Under the pieces are notes generated by a model. It saw nothing but the letters and a program-made list of their open reading frames with translations, was not told where the DNA came from and searched no databases. From Thereva unica (Eukaryota; Arthropoda; Insecta; Diptera; Therevidae), in NCBI GenBank assembly GCA_949987705.1, contig OX465281.1, positions 179,690,516 to 179,754,515 of the forward strand: a stretch of 64,000 nt of DNA, in the 5' to 3' direction. Below are positions 46,182 to 57,654 of this stretch, piece by piece; position 1 is the stretch's first letter, and each line of letters begins with the position of its first letter. Made by a program: the position numbers and the translations under genes.

Positions 46182-49100
46182 TTATTTTCATTTCATTTCA
46201 TTTATTTATTAAAGTTACAGTACATCAAAATTACAATATCTTATGCCGCTAAAAGCGTATGTACTTTAGAATTATATAACGGCCAAATAAGCAAAAACAA
46301 TTGAAGACATGAATGGATGAACGTGATATGTCGCATTTTCGGATTTTTACTGTTTTATGCGCGGATGAAGGTTTTATGTGCTTACAAACAAAAATAAACC
46401 TTAAAACAGCCACTTTTTAAGGAACTTGTCTCTTTCAGAATTAATTTTCTCAATTTGTATTAAAACTTTGTTTGTGGAAGATGGAGTTGTGTTCAGTTTT
46501 TTTTTTAAATAAAATACTACAAATATTTTTTTTTAATTTTTTCTCTTCTATCATAAAAATATACTAAACTGTTTACGCCGCTCCACACCATTTAAAAAAA
46601 ATAAAGGCTATTCCTTTCCGAATATCTCCAAAATGTTTATGCGAAACTTTGAAGTCGATTTTCTTTAAATTAGAATATTGCTACATATCACCTTCATCCA
46701 TTCATGTCTTCAATTATGAAGTGTAAAAATTTTTTAAATAAAAACAAAATTATATAAAAAAACAAATAACAAGAGTGAAAAAACTAAAAACCTAAAATAA
46801 CTGAGGGAATATTATTGACTAGTAAAATATTTGAAGACACGTTTCCTGAAAACACCCAATGACCCCGCACTCTGTATATCAGCGGGTAAACTGTTCCATA
46901 ATTGTGTAGAGTGAACAAAAAAAGATCTCTGCGCAACTAAATGGGAGAATCCAGGTAGGATAAATAGTATTCTTCTACTCGTAAGACCAAGACGGAGATA
47001 CTCATGGAGGTATGATGGACGATCAGAGTGTAGGAGTTTATAAATGAATGTCATTGCCTTGAGCGATAAGTACACATCAAGTGTGCACCCCAGAACAGAA
47101 GAGCGATATTGACTTATATGGTCAGATCGGCGAAGATTATACACAAACCTTGTACAATCGTTGAAAGCTACATTGAGTTTATCACGACATGACGCATCAA
47201 GGGACGGGAAGACCAAGCTAGTATAGGTGAAGTACGGTAAAATTAACGTTTTGATTAGCTTCGAACGAGCACCTAAGGGCAGAATGGGAGTGTAAAGCCA
47301 TAGACGACGCAAATTTCCATATATTTTAGAAAGAGTATGAGAGATCTGGTCACAGCAAGTTAATTGTGAGTTCAGATAGATGCCTAGATTTTTAACTCGC
47401 AATTGATAAGGTAAGCGCGTCTTCATGAGAATGATAGGTGGAAGGAAGGAGGTGTCTAAATGACTCCTATACATTGAAATGCAGCAGGATTTCGATGCAT
47501 TTAGCAGTAAGTGGTTGGAAAGAGACCATTGAGAAATACGCTCGAGATCGGCATTAATGTTGTCAACACAGTTCTCAACCAAACCAATAGGGCTGTTTAA
47601 GTAAATTTGGACGTCATCTGCATACATGTGTAGTTTACAGTTAGTCACGGTACTGCTGAGATCATTTTTATATACATGCTGAAAAGCAGCGGTCCTAAAA
47701 TGGAGCCCTGCGGAATACCGCGGGTGATTGGCAAGGAGTCGGAGGTTGAATTTTGTAGCCATACTTGTTGAGATCGATTATGCAAGTAACTCCGAATATC
47801 CGAATAAAGAAGGACGCAGAGGATGAAAACCTCATGTGGTCAATTAGCTTAGTTTCAAGGAGCGTATGACTAACACTGTCGAAAGCCTTACTAAAGTCCA
47901 GGAGTACAAGAAAAGCAATGTCATGCGAATCAAGAGCCATTCGCAAATCGGTGGTCACTTTCAGTAGTGCAGTTTCACAGCTACTGCTCTTGCGGAAACC
48001 AGACTGTGCGTGGGACAACAGGGACCACATTTCGCAGTGCCCATCGATTTGCCACGACATTAATTTTTCTAGTACTTTGCCCAAGAAACATAGTATACTT
48101 ATAGGACGATAATCAGCGGGGCTTTGCGGAGATTTGCACTTAGGTAATGCGATAACTTTTGCTTTTTTCCACTGAAGCGGAAAGTAGGATTTAGTGAGGC
48201 AACTATTAAAAATATGTGTGTTATAGGGAAGTACCATGGGAAAAATTAACTTTAGGAATATGGGTGGGAGGTTGTCTGGACCAACAAATTCAGATTTAAT
48301 TGAATATAAAGCTTTATGGATTTGTATGATCCACATTGCGAAAACAAAAAACACCAGTATTACTATTAGCTGCCCTTAAGTAATTACGATCTCCGCGTAT
48401 ATTTGATGCAGACGTAAAGTAATTATTTAGCTCATTAGCGCTAAGGCTGATATGTGTTTCACTTTCATTACCAAGAATACCAAGTTGCTTAATGTTGGTC
48501 CAAAGTTTCTTTGGTGGCAAATTCGGATTAAGCTTAGACGAAAAGAAATGGGCTTTCGCTTTACGTATGGAGGAAGTTACTAAATTCCTAACATTTTTGT
48601 AGGCTTTTAAGTTCGCATGGGTTCTATTAATTTTATATTTTTTGAATAAGAATTCTCTCTCGGAGACAAGACGGCTGATTTTGGCGGAGAACCAGGGAGA
48701 AGTAGAGGAAAAGGTGCGTTTTGTTTTAACTGGGACAAAAGATTCGTGTAGTTGGAGTCATAGCAAGCGAAAATGTTCTATTTGGTTGTCTATGTCAGAG
48801 ATGCGGTATATTTGATCCCATGGTAGTGAAGAACATTCTTGCAATAAAGCCGGGACATCTATGGACTTGTAGTCACGATACGAAAACAATTTCCGTTGAG
48901 TGTTTTTTACTGAGAGTTTAAGGGAAAGGTACAGGATGTCGTGATCGAGGTAACCAGGTGGGCTGATCTGATTATGGATCAACATTTGACACAAAAAAGA
49001 TATCCAGCAGGAATGGATTATTAGTGTTTAGGTATGTCGGAAGTTGGGTTAATGGGCTTTAAGTCAAACATTTTGAAGAAGTTGAGAAACTTTTTGGAAA

Positions 49101-49640
49101 GGGTGTTGTTGGATAAAATGTTTACATTAAAGTCACCACCAACCACGATGCTCTCATAGTTATGGGTGGCATCGGCGAGCCATAATTCCAGTTTACTGGC
49201 TTCGGTCAACGAGAAAATTCGTGGAGGGCAGTAAACCACAGTGGCGAGACAATTTCTATAACCACAGTTAATTTCAATGCTAAGGAATTCCAAGGGATTA
49301 GATGCAGATTCCTTAACTTTGAAAGACCTGAGGTTATTCTTCACATATATGGCTACTCCACCACCAGAACGGTTCTTGCGATCATTTCGGTATAGATTAT
49401 ACCCATCTAATGTAACAAGCTTCGTGGGAACATGATCGCGCAGTGAAGATTCAGACACCAGTATAACGTGTATATTGGAACCACGAAAAATCTCCTGAAA
49501 TTCATCAATTTTGTTGCGTAAGCCACGCGCATAAATGTGGCAAAAATTTAAGCCTTGAGCCCTGGTTTGGAAAACGTTGAGCAGTGTTCTAATTTTGTTC
49601 ATTTTTTTTTGTTTCTTAGCCGAAGTCACAGAAACAGGGT
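46182..49640 (-). pseudogene. CR1/Jockey-group non-LTR retrotransposon ORF2, frameshifted
   Basis: Minus-strand pieces in the order of an APE-type ORF2. Endonuclease (49629-49021): YARGLRNK, VSESSLRDH and VVGGDFNVNI; a shift near 49020 leads to NQISPPGYLDHDILYLSL (48990). RT (48354-47695): GPDNLPP, YRPISIL, FLVLLDFSKAFDS. After further shifts, YADDVQIY, NLGIYLN and a C-terminus with LWNSLPAD end at 46812. Several frameshifts make it dead. A noncoding 3' part carrying a MITE leads to an AATGA-type tail (TTTCATTTCATTT on the plus strand, 46187-46210). ORF1 was not recognised. Confidence 0.85.
46299..46715. mobile_element. 417-bp MITE in the 3' region of the non-LTR element
   Basis: Inverted ends AATTGAAGACATGAATGGAT, continuing to about 33 bases with one mismatch. 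The interior is AT-rich and noncoding. TSD not fixed. It lies between the ORF2 stop and the simple tail. Confidence 0.7.
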
Positions 49641-50126
49641 AACAGAGTGAAAGCAGGACGTGGCACGATTAAAAATTCCAAGTCTAAAAAAAGCAATAAT
49701 ATTCCAACATTACAAAAAAGCGAAAAATGTAAAAAAATAAACTATAAAATACAAAATAATTAAAGAAGAAATTTAAGAAAAAAATGAAAAGTAATATAAA
49801 AAAAAGTTCAACCCAAGTAAAAACATACATGAAAACAAGCACCAACATGTAAACAGAATCTCCGCATTGATGAACGGGTTGCTCCAAATTCATTAGAGTG
49901 AGCTGGGAGTGAGAGAGGATCTGGCGGCATCGTTCAGATCCAAAACGGATGTGAATATTACTTGTAGATAGCATATAAGGTAAAAAATTTTAAAATGGGG
50001 GAACATGAACTTTTAAATAATATTTAAATTAAAGGTTTTTTAAAATTCTTCTTCTTTCTTTATGCTCCTTTAATCCCTTATGGACGGTATAGCTGCCCTT
50101 CAGCGATAGCTCTCAGTTCTGAGCAC
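49641..50126. other. Noncoding spacer
   Basis: The 96-codon minus-strand frame at 49684-49974 is low-complexity Phe/Leu-rich from poly-A sequence and is not a credible gene. Possibly the 5' UTR of the element at 46.2-49.6 kb. Confidence 0.4.
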
Positions 50127-50507
50127 GAGCGCGTTCAAAAACCTTACTATAGTAAACCAAAAGGTAAGCTGTGGTTATGCTGCATCACTTCACTTACCAC
50201 GAAAGTTTATGTTAACCATGGAAGTTTTTGAACGCACCGTGGCTAAATACGAGGTAAAGAAAATTAAAAAAGGTTTTCCTTAGTTGCTTCAATTATTTCG
50301 TATGTATCCATTAATTATTTATTTACTGTAATCTCACAAAACCAACTTTGCTCCCGAGTATGGATAAAATTGAACTACCCCATGGTTAACCACGGAAGTT
50401 TTTGAACGCCAAAAAGTTATGCTCGTGGTTATGTTGTAGTTAACCATGGTGTTTTTGAAGGACAAAAGTTTATTATAGTTAACCATAGTAGGTTATTGAA
50501 TGCGCTC
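50127..50507. mobile_element. MITE-like element, GAGCGCGTTCAA ends
   Basis: GAGCGCGTTCAAAAACC at 50127 pairs with GGTTATTGAATGCGCTC at 50491-50507, and pairing continues inward through GTTAAC/CTATAGT. The interior repeats TAACCATGGAAGTTTTTGAA in variants. Noncoding; TSD not resolved. Confidence 0.55.
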
Positions 50508-51144
50508 CAGGAACTCCCAGTTGCGGCTTCTATGAATAAGGTTCTCCTTCGCATTGTGTTCTTCCAACACGAAAGGTTCCTCGTGGGTTCCAGTCAGTCA
50601 AGGGCCTATTTGACTAGATTTTCGTTTTCACGTCACAAGGTTTGGAAGCCGCAATTTGGTTTAATTGAGATCTTATTGGAGTTCCCTCCAATCCACGTTA
50701 ATCAACTTCTAGCTGAATGATTCTGCCAGATTCCAAAATTCTTTGTTTTAGTTTTAACTTTTATTTTATACTAGCATAAAACCCGCGTGCCTTGCAATGC
50801 CTTTAAATAAAAACTGTTTATTATATGCAATGTTTTCCTTCAAAAAAAAAAAAAAAAAAAACAAATAAAAAAGTCAGCTGTTATTATCCTTAAAAATGGT
50901 TTATTATATTGCATTTTTTTAATAAATATGGTAAACAAATTGCTGCGTATATCACCTTTGCTCAACAAATCTGCAAGTTTTGAAGCAGAGATTGGCATGT
51001 TTATGTCATCAATAGAAGTGACATTTTAGGGTTTGACGAACGTTCGTTAAGTTTGTTCGCTTATTTACGTGGGTGCAAGCAATTATGAAGCAATCACAAA
51101 TGAATATTAAATAAAGTGAATTTCGAGTCATTAATTTCTTCGTG

Positions 51145-52768
51145 ATTATAGGGATGCACTGTCAAAATTTCAGCCCTTCAGCTTCAGAGGTTTGGGTTAA
51201 TCCTATTTCATCCCCTTAGGGGATGAATTTCGAGTAATCGCCTCTTAGTGGATGTCCACGTCATTATAGCGACGCACTGTCCAAATTTCAGCCCTATAGC
51301 TCCAGTAGTTTGGTAACCCCGTTTCATGATGGATGCACTGTCAAAATTTCAGCCGTTTAGCTCCAGCGGTTTGGGATAACCCCATTTAACCTCCTTAGGG
51401 GATAAATTTAAAAAAATCGCTCCTAAGTGGATGTCCACGCTATTATAGCGATGCACGGTCAAAATTAAAGCCCTTCAGCTTCAGCGGTGTGGGTTAACCC
51501 CATTTCACCCCCTTAGGGAATGAATTTCGCAAAATCGCTTCTTAGAGGATGTCCACGTCATTAAGGGGATGCACTGTCAAAATTTCAGCCCTATAGCTTT
51601 AGCGGTTTGGGTAAACCCTATTTCACCCCCTTAGGGAATGAATTTCGAAAAATCGCTTTATAGTGGCTGCCCACGCCATTATAGGGATGCACTGTCAAAA
51701 TTTCAGCGCCATCACTTAAGCGGTTTGGATAAACCGCATTCCAACCCCTTAGGGGATGAATTTCGAAAAATCACTCTATAGTGGATGTCCACGTCATTAA
51801 AGGGATGCACTGTCAAAATTTCAGCCCTATAGCTTTAGCGGTTTGGGTAAACCCTATTTCACCCCCATAGGGGATGAATTTCGAAAAATCGCTTAATAGT
51901 GGATGTCCACGCCATTATAGGGATGCACTGTCAAAATTTCAGCCCTATAGCTTTAGCGGTTTGCGTAAACCCCATTTGACCCCCTTAGGGGATGAATTTC
52001 GAGAAATCGCTTCTTAGTGGATATCCACGCCATTATAGGGAAGCACTGTCAAAATTTCAGCCCTATAACTCCAACGGTTTTGATAAACCCCATTTCACCC
52101 CTTTAGGGGATGAATTTCGAAAAATCGCTTAATAGCGGTTGTCCACGTCATTATAGAGACGCACTGTCAAAATTTCAGCCCTACAGCTCCAGCGGTTTGG
52201 GTAAACTCCATTTCACCCCCTTAGGGGATGAATTTCGAAAAATCGCTTTATAGTGGATGTCCGCGCCATTATGGAAATGCATTGTCAAAATTTCAGCCCT
52301 ATAGCTTTAGCGGTTTGGATAACCCCATTTCACCCCCTTAGGGGGTGAATTTCGAAAAATCGCTTTTTAGTGGATGGCCACGTCATTATAGGGATGCACT
52401 GTCAAAATTTCAGCGGTTTAGCTCCAGCGGTTTGCATAAACCCCATTTGACCCCCTTAGAGGATGAATTTCGAAAAATCGCTTAATAGTGGATGTCCACT
52501 CCATTATAGGGATGCACTGTCAAAATTTCAGCCCTATAGCTTTAGCGGTTTGGATAAACCCCATTTCACCCCCTTAGGTGATGAATTTCGAAAAATCGCT
52601 TTTTAGCGGATGTCCAAGTCGTTATAGGGATGCACTGTCAAAATTTCTGCCCTACAGCTCCAACGGTTTATGTAAACTCCATTTCACCCCCTTAGGGTAT
52701 GAATTTCGAAAAATCGCTTTTTAGTGGATGTCCACGTCATTATAGGGATGTACTGTCAAAATTTCAGC
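51145..52768 (+). repeat. 118-bp minisatellite array, block 1
   Basis: About 14 units carrying GGATGCACTGTCAAAATTTC, AGCGGTTTGG, CCCCCTTAGGGGATGAATTT and TGTCCACGCCATTATAG, at 118-base spacing (for example 51571 and 51689). Each unit has the palindrome CCCCTTAGGGG. Some early units are shortened. It ends at the insertion of the 1669-bp element. Confidence 0.92.
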
Positions 52769-52772
52769 CCTA

Positions 52773-54441
52773 TGTAACGGTCGGTTGGAAAATTTATTTT
52801 GATTGGGGAATTTAGTGTGGAAATCACCCTGTAGGCAAGGGGAAATTTACTGTAAATTACTTGGGATGAAAAGGAAAATTTAAAAAGGATAGGCGAGGAA
52901 AAAAATAATAAATGAAGGGAGTCGGAAAGTTTTTGGAAAAAAAGCAAGTCGAGTCGGAGTCAGTCAGAGAACTTCCTGGTTTTTTTGTGAATTTTGGATC
53001 CGAGATCGGTCTGTTGATAATTGTTTTTCTTTTACAAAAAAAAGTCTAGTGGAAAAGTTTCCTGGTCTTTCCAAGTTTGTGCCCGGAGTTGTTTTTTTTT
53101 GAAAACCGGCTAGTATTTTTTAGAAGCTGGAACGAGAGTCGTTTCGCTGTTCCTAAAATTGAGAGCGAGAGATCTGGACCTGAATTGGACTTTTCTTAGA
53201 CTGTCATCTGTAAGAAGCAATATCCTTTGATAAGAAAGGCATGTTCCGGCTTTTTTGTTTTCCGTGACGGAAACCCTGGATCCCTATTTTCATATTGTTG
53301 GAAGTACCTTATTTTGGGCTGCATCGAATTACGGATTTCCTGTAAGTTATGCAAGGTTTTTTATTTACGATTAGCACGGTAAGGCAGCAGAAAAGCAAGC
53401 ACGAGGTTTTCTTTCCTGAAGTGAGTGGATTATTGCTCCCTTCAAAGAGATGTCAGGCTTTCGTTCACCCTCCAGTTGGAGAAGTTGAAGATGTGTAAAA
53501 CTGATTTTTAATCTGGTGCTGTTGGGACAGATTGAAAATAGCCTTCTCACCCCTTTTGAAGATAACATTATCCGTCAAGATTAGCGGCTGGACCACAAGT
53601 TGATTTTTTGTGTTATTTTGTTTAAAATATAACTCTTCGGGTTTTTGACTAATGTGTCAACTCATATTGAACATAATTTATATTTTAATTTAATATACAC
53701 ATACTTTTCTTGCTTTAATTCATTAAATTTATTACTAAAACCATAACTTTAATAGTAGTTAGTATTATATCTATAATATTCATAATATTCTTGATAATTA
53801 TTTGTGAATTTGTGTTGCCCTTGTCAGAAATATTTGGTTCCTTGTTGGTTACGGGAAATGTGTTTTTTTTCGTTAATTGAGTGATTCTATTTATTGTAAT
53901 CACCTTATTGGCCAATACTGTGAGTTGTCTTTTTAGCTTGAGATCATATCTATGTAACTATAAGAACGAACCTTAATATTGTTGACTTTGCTCATTGAAT
54001 TTTGATAATGGACACGGAGTTATAAGTTATTGTCGCGATTGATAGTTATTCTTTGTAATTGTTATTCTGTTGATTAAATGTTTATAGTTAATAGAATGAC
54101 CATGCGTTAATTTTTTTTGTGGAATGGTTGAGGGAGGGGATCATTTCTTTTCAGGGCTTGACGCGGCTCGGGCGATGACCGGAGAATGATGGACGGAAGT
54201 CAAAGTTGCACAGACACAGGTAAGTGGTGAACCAGCCTCGGTAAGGCCCGGCCACACACCCCACGACCCCTCCGGCGAGCTAGCTAACTCCGTGTGGTCG
54301 GCGTAGGAGTTCCGGATTTTCTTTGTATTTCTTATGTATGGTGTTGGCTCCTTGGCCATTCTCTTCAGGGCTTATGGCTAAGGGGGGTGACACCTCGCAT
54401 AAGTGGCGCCCAATAAATGGTCGCGCCATTATGCTATTACA
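52773..54441. mobile_element. 1669-bp insertion, putative long solo LTR
   Basis: Begins TGTAACGGTCGG and ends GCTATTACA, giving TG...CA with inverted TGTAA/TTACA termini. Flanked by CCTA (52769-52772, 54442-54445) within a minisatellite unit. Contains a donor-like ACAGGTAAGT at 54217 and a hairpin TGGCGC...GCGCCA near the right end. There is no coding frame of note. A solo LTR with a 4-bp duplication is the best reading; unusual in length. Confidence 0.55.
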
Positions 54442-54445
54442 CCTA

Positions 54446-54975
54446 TAACTCCAACGGTTTTGATAAACCCCATTTCACCCCTTTAGGGGATGAATTTCGA
54501 AAAATCGCTTTATAGCGGTTGTCCACGTCATTATAGAGACGCACTGTCAAAATTTCAGCCCTACAGCTCCAGCGATTTGGGTAAACTCCATTTCACCCCC
54601 TTAGGGGATGAATTTCGAAAAATCGCTTTATAGTGGATGTCCGCGCCATTATGGAGATGCATTGTCAAAATTTCAGCCCTATAGCTTTAGCGGTTTGGAT
54701 AACCCCATTTCACCCCCTTAGGGGATGAATTTCGAAAAATCGCTTTTTAGTGGATGGCCACGTCATTATAGGGATGCACTGTCAAAATTTCAGCCCTATA
54801 GCTCCAGCGGTTTGCATAAACCCCATTTGACCCCCTTAGGGGATGAATTTCGAAAAATCGCTTAATAGTGGATGTCCACTCCATTATAGGGATGCACTGT
54901 CAAAATTTCAGCCCTATAGCTTTAGCGGTTTGGATAAACCCCATTTCACCCCCTTAGGTGATGAATTTCGCAAAA
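54446..54975 (+). repeat. 118-bp minisatellite array, block 2
   Basis: About 4.5 units continuing block 1. Their order of unit variants matches 52066-52592 almost base for base, so this part was duplicated as a roughly 525-bp block. Confidence 0.85.
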
Positions 54976-55134
54976 TTCGAAAAAGCGGTTTAGGTTGTGC
55001 GTTGCCTGTCAGTCAGTTACTTTTTATACAATTAAAAAAGAAGTAAAGATAAAAAATCTCTTTACAACTTATTGAACCCCATTTCACCCCCTTCAACCCT
55101 TTTTTTTCTCCATTTTTTTCTCCGATTTTTCGAA
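54976..55134 (-). repeat. Helitron-like unique segment
   Basis: Reverse complement of about 62040-62160 (GTTGTGCGTTGCCTGTCAGT, CTTTACAACTTATTGAACCC). It links the composite to the element beginning at 61864 and marks the point where array orientation switches. Confidence 0.75.
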
Positions 55135-55795
55135 ATTCATCCCCTAAGGGGGTCAAATGGGTTTTATGCAAACCGCTGGAGCTATAGCGCTGAAATTTTG
55201 ACAGTGCATCCCTATAATGGCGTGGGCATCCACTATAAAGCGATTTTTCGAAATTCATCTCCTAAGGGGGTGAAATAGGGTTTACCCAAACCGCTAAAGC
55301 TATAGGGCTGAAATTTTGACAGTGCATCCCCTTAATGACGTGGACATCCTCTAAGCAGCGATTTTGCGAAATTCATTCCCTAAGGGGGTGAAATGGGGTT
55401 AACCCACACCGCTGAAGCTGAAGGGCTTAAATTTTGACCGTGCATCGCTATAATAACGCGGGCATCCACTTAGGAGCGATTTTTTGAAATTTATCCCCTA
55501 AGGGGGTTAAATGGGGTTATCCCAAACCGCTGCAGCTGAACGGCTGAAATTTTGACAGTGCATCTCTATAATGACGTGGACATTCACTAAGAAGCGATTT
55601 TTCGAAATTCATGAAACGGGGTTACCAAACTACTGGAGCTATAGGGCTGAAATTTGGACAGTGCGTCGCTATAATGGCGTGGACATCCATTAAGAGGCGA
55701 TTACTCGAAATTCATCCCCTAAGGGGATGAAATGGGAATAACCCAAACCTCTGAAGCTGAAGGGCTGAAATTTTGACAGTGCATCCCTATAATCA
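55135..55795 (-). repeat. 118-bp minisatellite array, inverted block 3
   Basis: About 5.5 units in opposite orientation to blocks 1 and 2. The last part mirrors the first units of block 1 (51145-51760), including their shortened versions, as expected of the inverted arms. Confidence 0.88.
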
Positions 55796-56678
55796 CGAAG
55801 AAATTAATGACTCGAAATTCACTTTATTTAATATTCATTTGTGATTGCTTCATAATTGCTTGCACCCACGTAATTAAGGGAACAAACTTAACGAACGTTC
55901 GTCAAACCCTAAAATGTCATTTCTATTGATGACATAAACATGCCAATCTCTGCTTCAAAACTTGCAGATTTGTTGAGCAAAGGTGATATACGCAGCAATT
56001 TGTTTACCATATTTATTAAAAAAATGCAATATAATAAATCATTTTTAAGGATAATAACAGCTGACTTTTTTATTTATTTATTTTTTTTTTTTGAAGGAAA
56101 ACATTGCACATAATAAACAGTTTTTATTTAAAGGCGTTGCAAGGCACGCGGGTTTTATGCTAGGATGTACTATACATTAACATGCACTGGTTTATTTATT
56201 AATAGTTTTTTTTATATACATACATACATATATTTTCACTGATTCTCTATTTTCTTCCTTGTAAATCAAATTTTTTAAAAGTCAAAGTCTTTTTTATTTA
56301 ATTGACAACTGGTTAATGTTTTTATTTTTTTCATGACTTAGCCTTCGTCGATTATGTTTTTATAGCCTCGACACACGCAAGCATTTATGACGAAATTTCG
56401 GCATTAATTAGGAATTTGAACCTCATCAATTAGGAAAATCAAGTAGGCAAATTTTGGTTAATCGATTAGGTAAACTCAGAAGAGAGCCATCTGTAGTTCG
56501 GTAAATTATTGGAATAAACTCAGTGTCATGACAACGGTTGTTTTGAAATTCTAATAACAACGGTCAGTGAATAAAAATTGAATCGAAATAAAATAACGGA
56601 CGCTGAAAACCGGAAAGTACAAATGATATCAGGTAAAATTATAAATTTTATTGTAAAAAAATAGTTCTTTCAGAAATT

Positions 56679-57543
56679 ATGAATAAAGAAAACTCTACGC
56701 GAAAATTCAAATGGGCTGAGCATCATTTAGAATTTCTTTTTGATGTATGGCAGAAATATTCTGACCAGCTTCGCGGTACAAAGAAAAACTCCCATGTCTA
56801 TTTAAAGATGATGCGAGAGTTGGAGAAAATGGGAGTAGTTGTTACAACGAAAGAAGTGCGGATGAAAATTAACAACCTGTCCCAAAAGTACAGGTATGTA
56901 GGATTTTAGCACTAATTGAATGCGATTGAGAAATAGATTTTACATATGTTTTGTTAATTATCGCAGAGACGAGAAAAAGAAACTGGGCACGGGCTCATCA
57001 CCATCCCGTTGGCAGCTCTACAGCAGAATTCATCAAATAGTTGGTGGATACCCGTGCAACACTTTAAATAATTTGGACGGAAGTATTGTAAGTACATTAA
57101 TTTTACAAATACTGTTTGAGTGCGTTTATATTATTTTATTTTATGTTTTGGCGTTCGACGATGCTGCAACACCATTGGGCTGCACTACATATGAATTTTG
57201 CGAGAATGATATGATGTCAAGTCAAACTACAACCGCAGAAACAACGGCAACAACATCAACCGCCGTAACATTAAAATCAGCAGGAGGAAGTGAAGTAGCC
57301 ACAAGTGGAGCGACAACACCAGCAGCGATAATCGGACGATCCTCCAGAAAAAGAAATTATGACCAGACGCTCTTCCAAAAAGAGGTGTTATTAAAAATGG
57401 AGGAGACAAAATCGGTCATTCAAAGTGAACTGGCTGAAAGCAGAAAATTGACGGAGGAGATGATTAGAAATGATAAACAATTTCAGGATGAAATAATAAA
57501 ATTTCAACATGAGTTTATTGATATTTTAAAAACAAATAATTAG
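56679..57543 (+). CDS. Harbinger MADF/Myb-like DNA-binding protein
   Basis: The accessory protein that in this superfamily helps the transposase reach DNA or the nucleus. Exon 1 (56679-56893) starts MNKENSTRKFKW and holds the trihelix-like domain with tryptophans and KEVRMKINNLSQKYR. A GT-AG intron (56894-56966) joins to RDEKKKLGTGSSPSRW. A GTAAGT at 57087 may start a second intron, because the read-through stretch (about 57087-57150) is oddly hydrophobic, but no clear acceptor was found and the frame stays open. A Thr/Ala-rich linker, an RKRNYDQ basic patch and a charged C-terminal helix follow, ending LKTNN. No disabling stop seen. Confidence 0.8.
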
Positions 57544-57654
57544 TATAATGAAACTCTGCAATGTCGAATGAATTAATGTTTTTTATTTTAAAGAAATTAA
57601 ATGAATATAAATAATTTTATGAATAATGAAGTTTAATATAAATGAAGTCTATTT

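Larger units (their letters stand above)
50771..56163. mobile_element. Helitron-like composite with opposed CTAG ends
   Basis: The left end CTAGCATAAAACCCGCGTGC and right end GCACGCGGGTTTTATGCTAG are exact complements; the first and last roughly 1 kb are inverted copies. In between lie 118-bp minisatellite arrays and a piece (about 54985-55110) complementary to 62050-62155 of the Helitron-like element. No TSD is present. The left end, read on the minus strand, is followed by T, as Helitron 3' ends (CTRR^T) are; the right end is followed by G. It looks like two 3' halves joined head to head near 55130. Helitron assignment is inference; no Rep/helicase gene is present. Confidence 0.65.

Noticed and set aside
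49684..49974. ORF1 of the minus-strand non-LTR element
   Set aside because: 96 codons, low-complexity Phe/Leu from A-rich DNA, with no zinc knuckle.
54406..54432. TGGCGCCCAATA as an LTR-element primer-binding site
   Set aside because: No LTR end precedes it, and it forms a small TGGCGC/GCGCCA hairpin inside the 1669-bp insertion.
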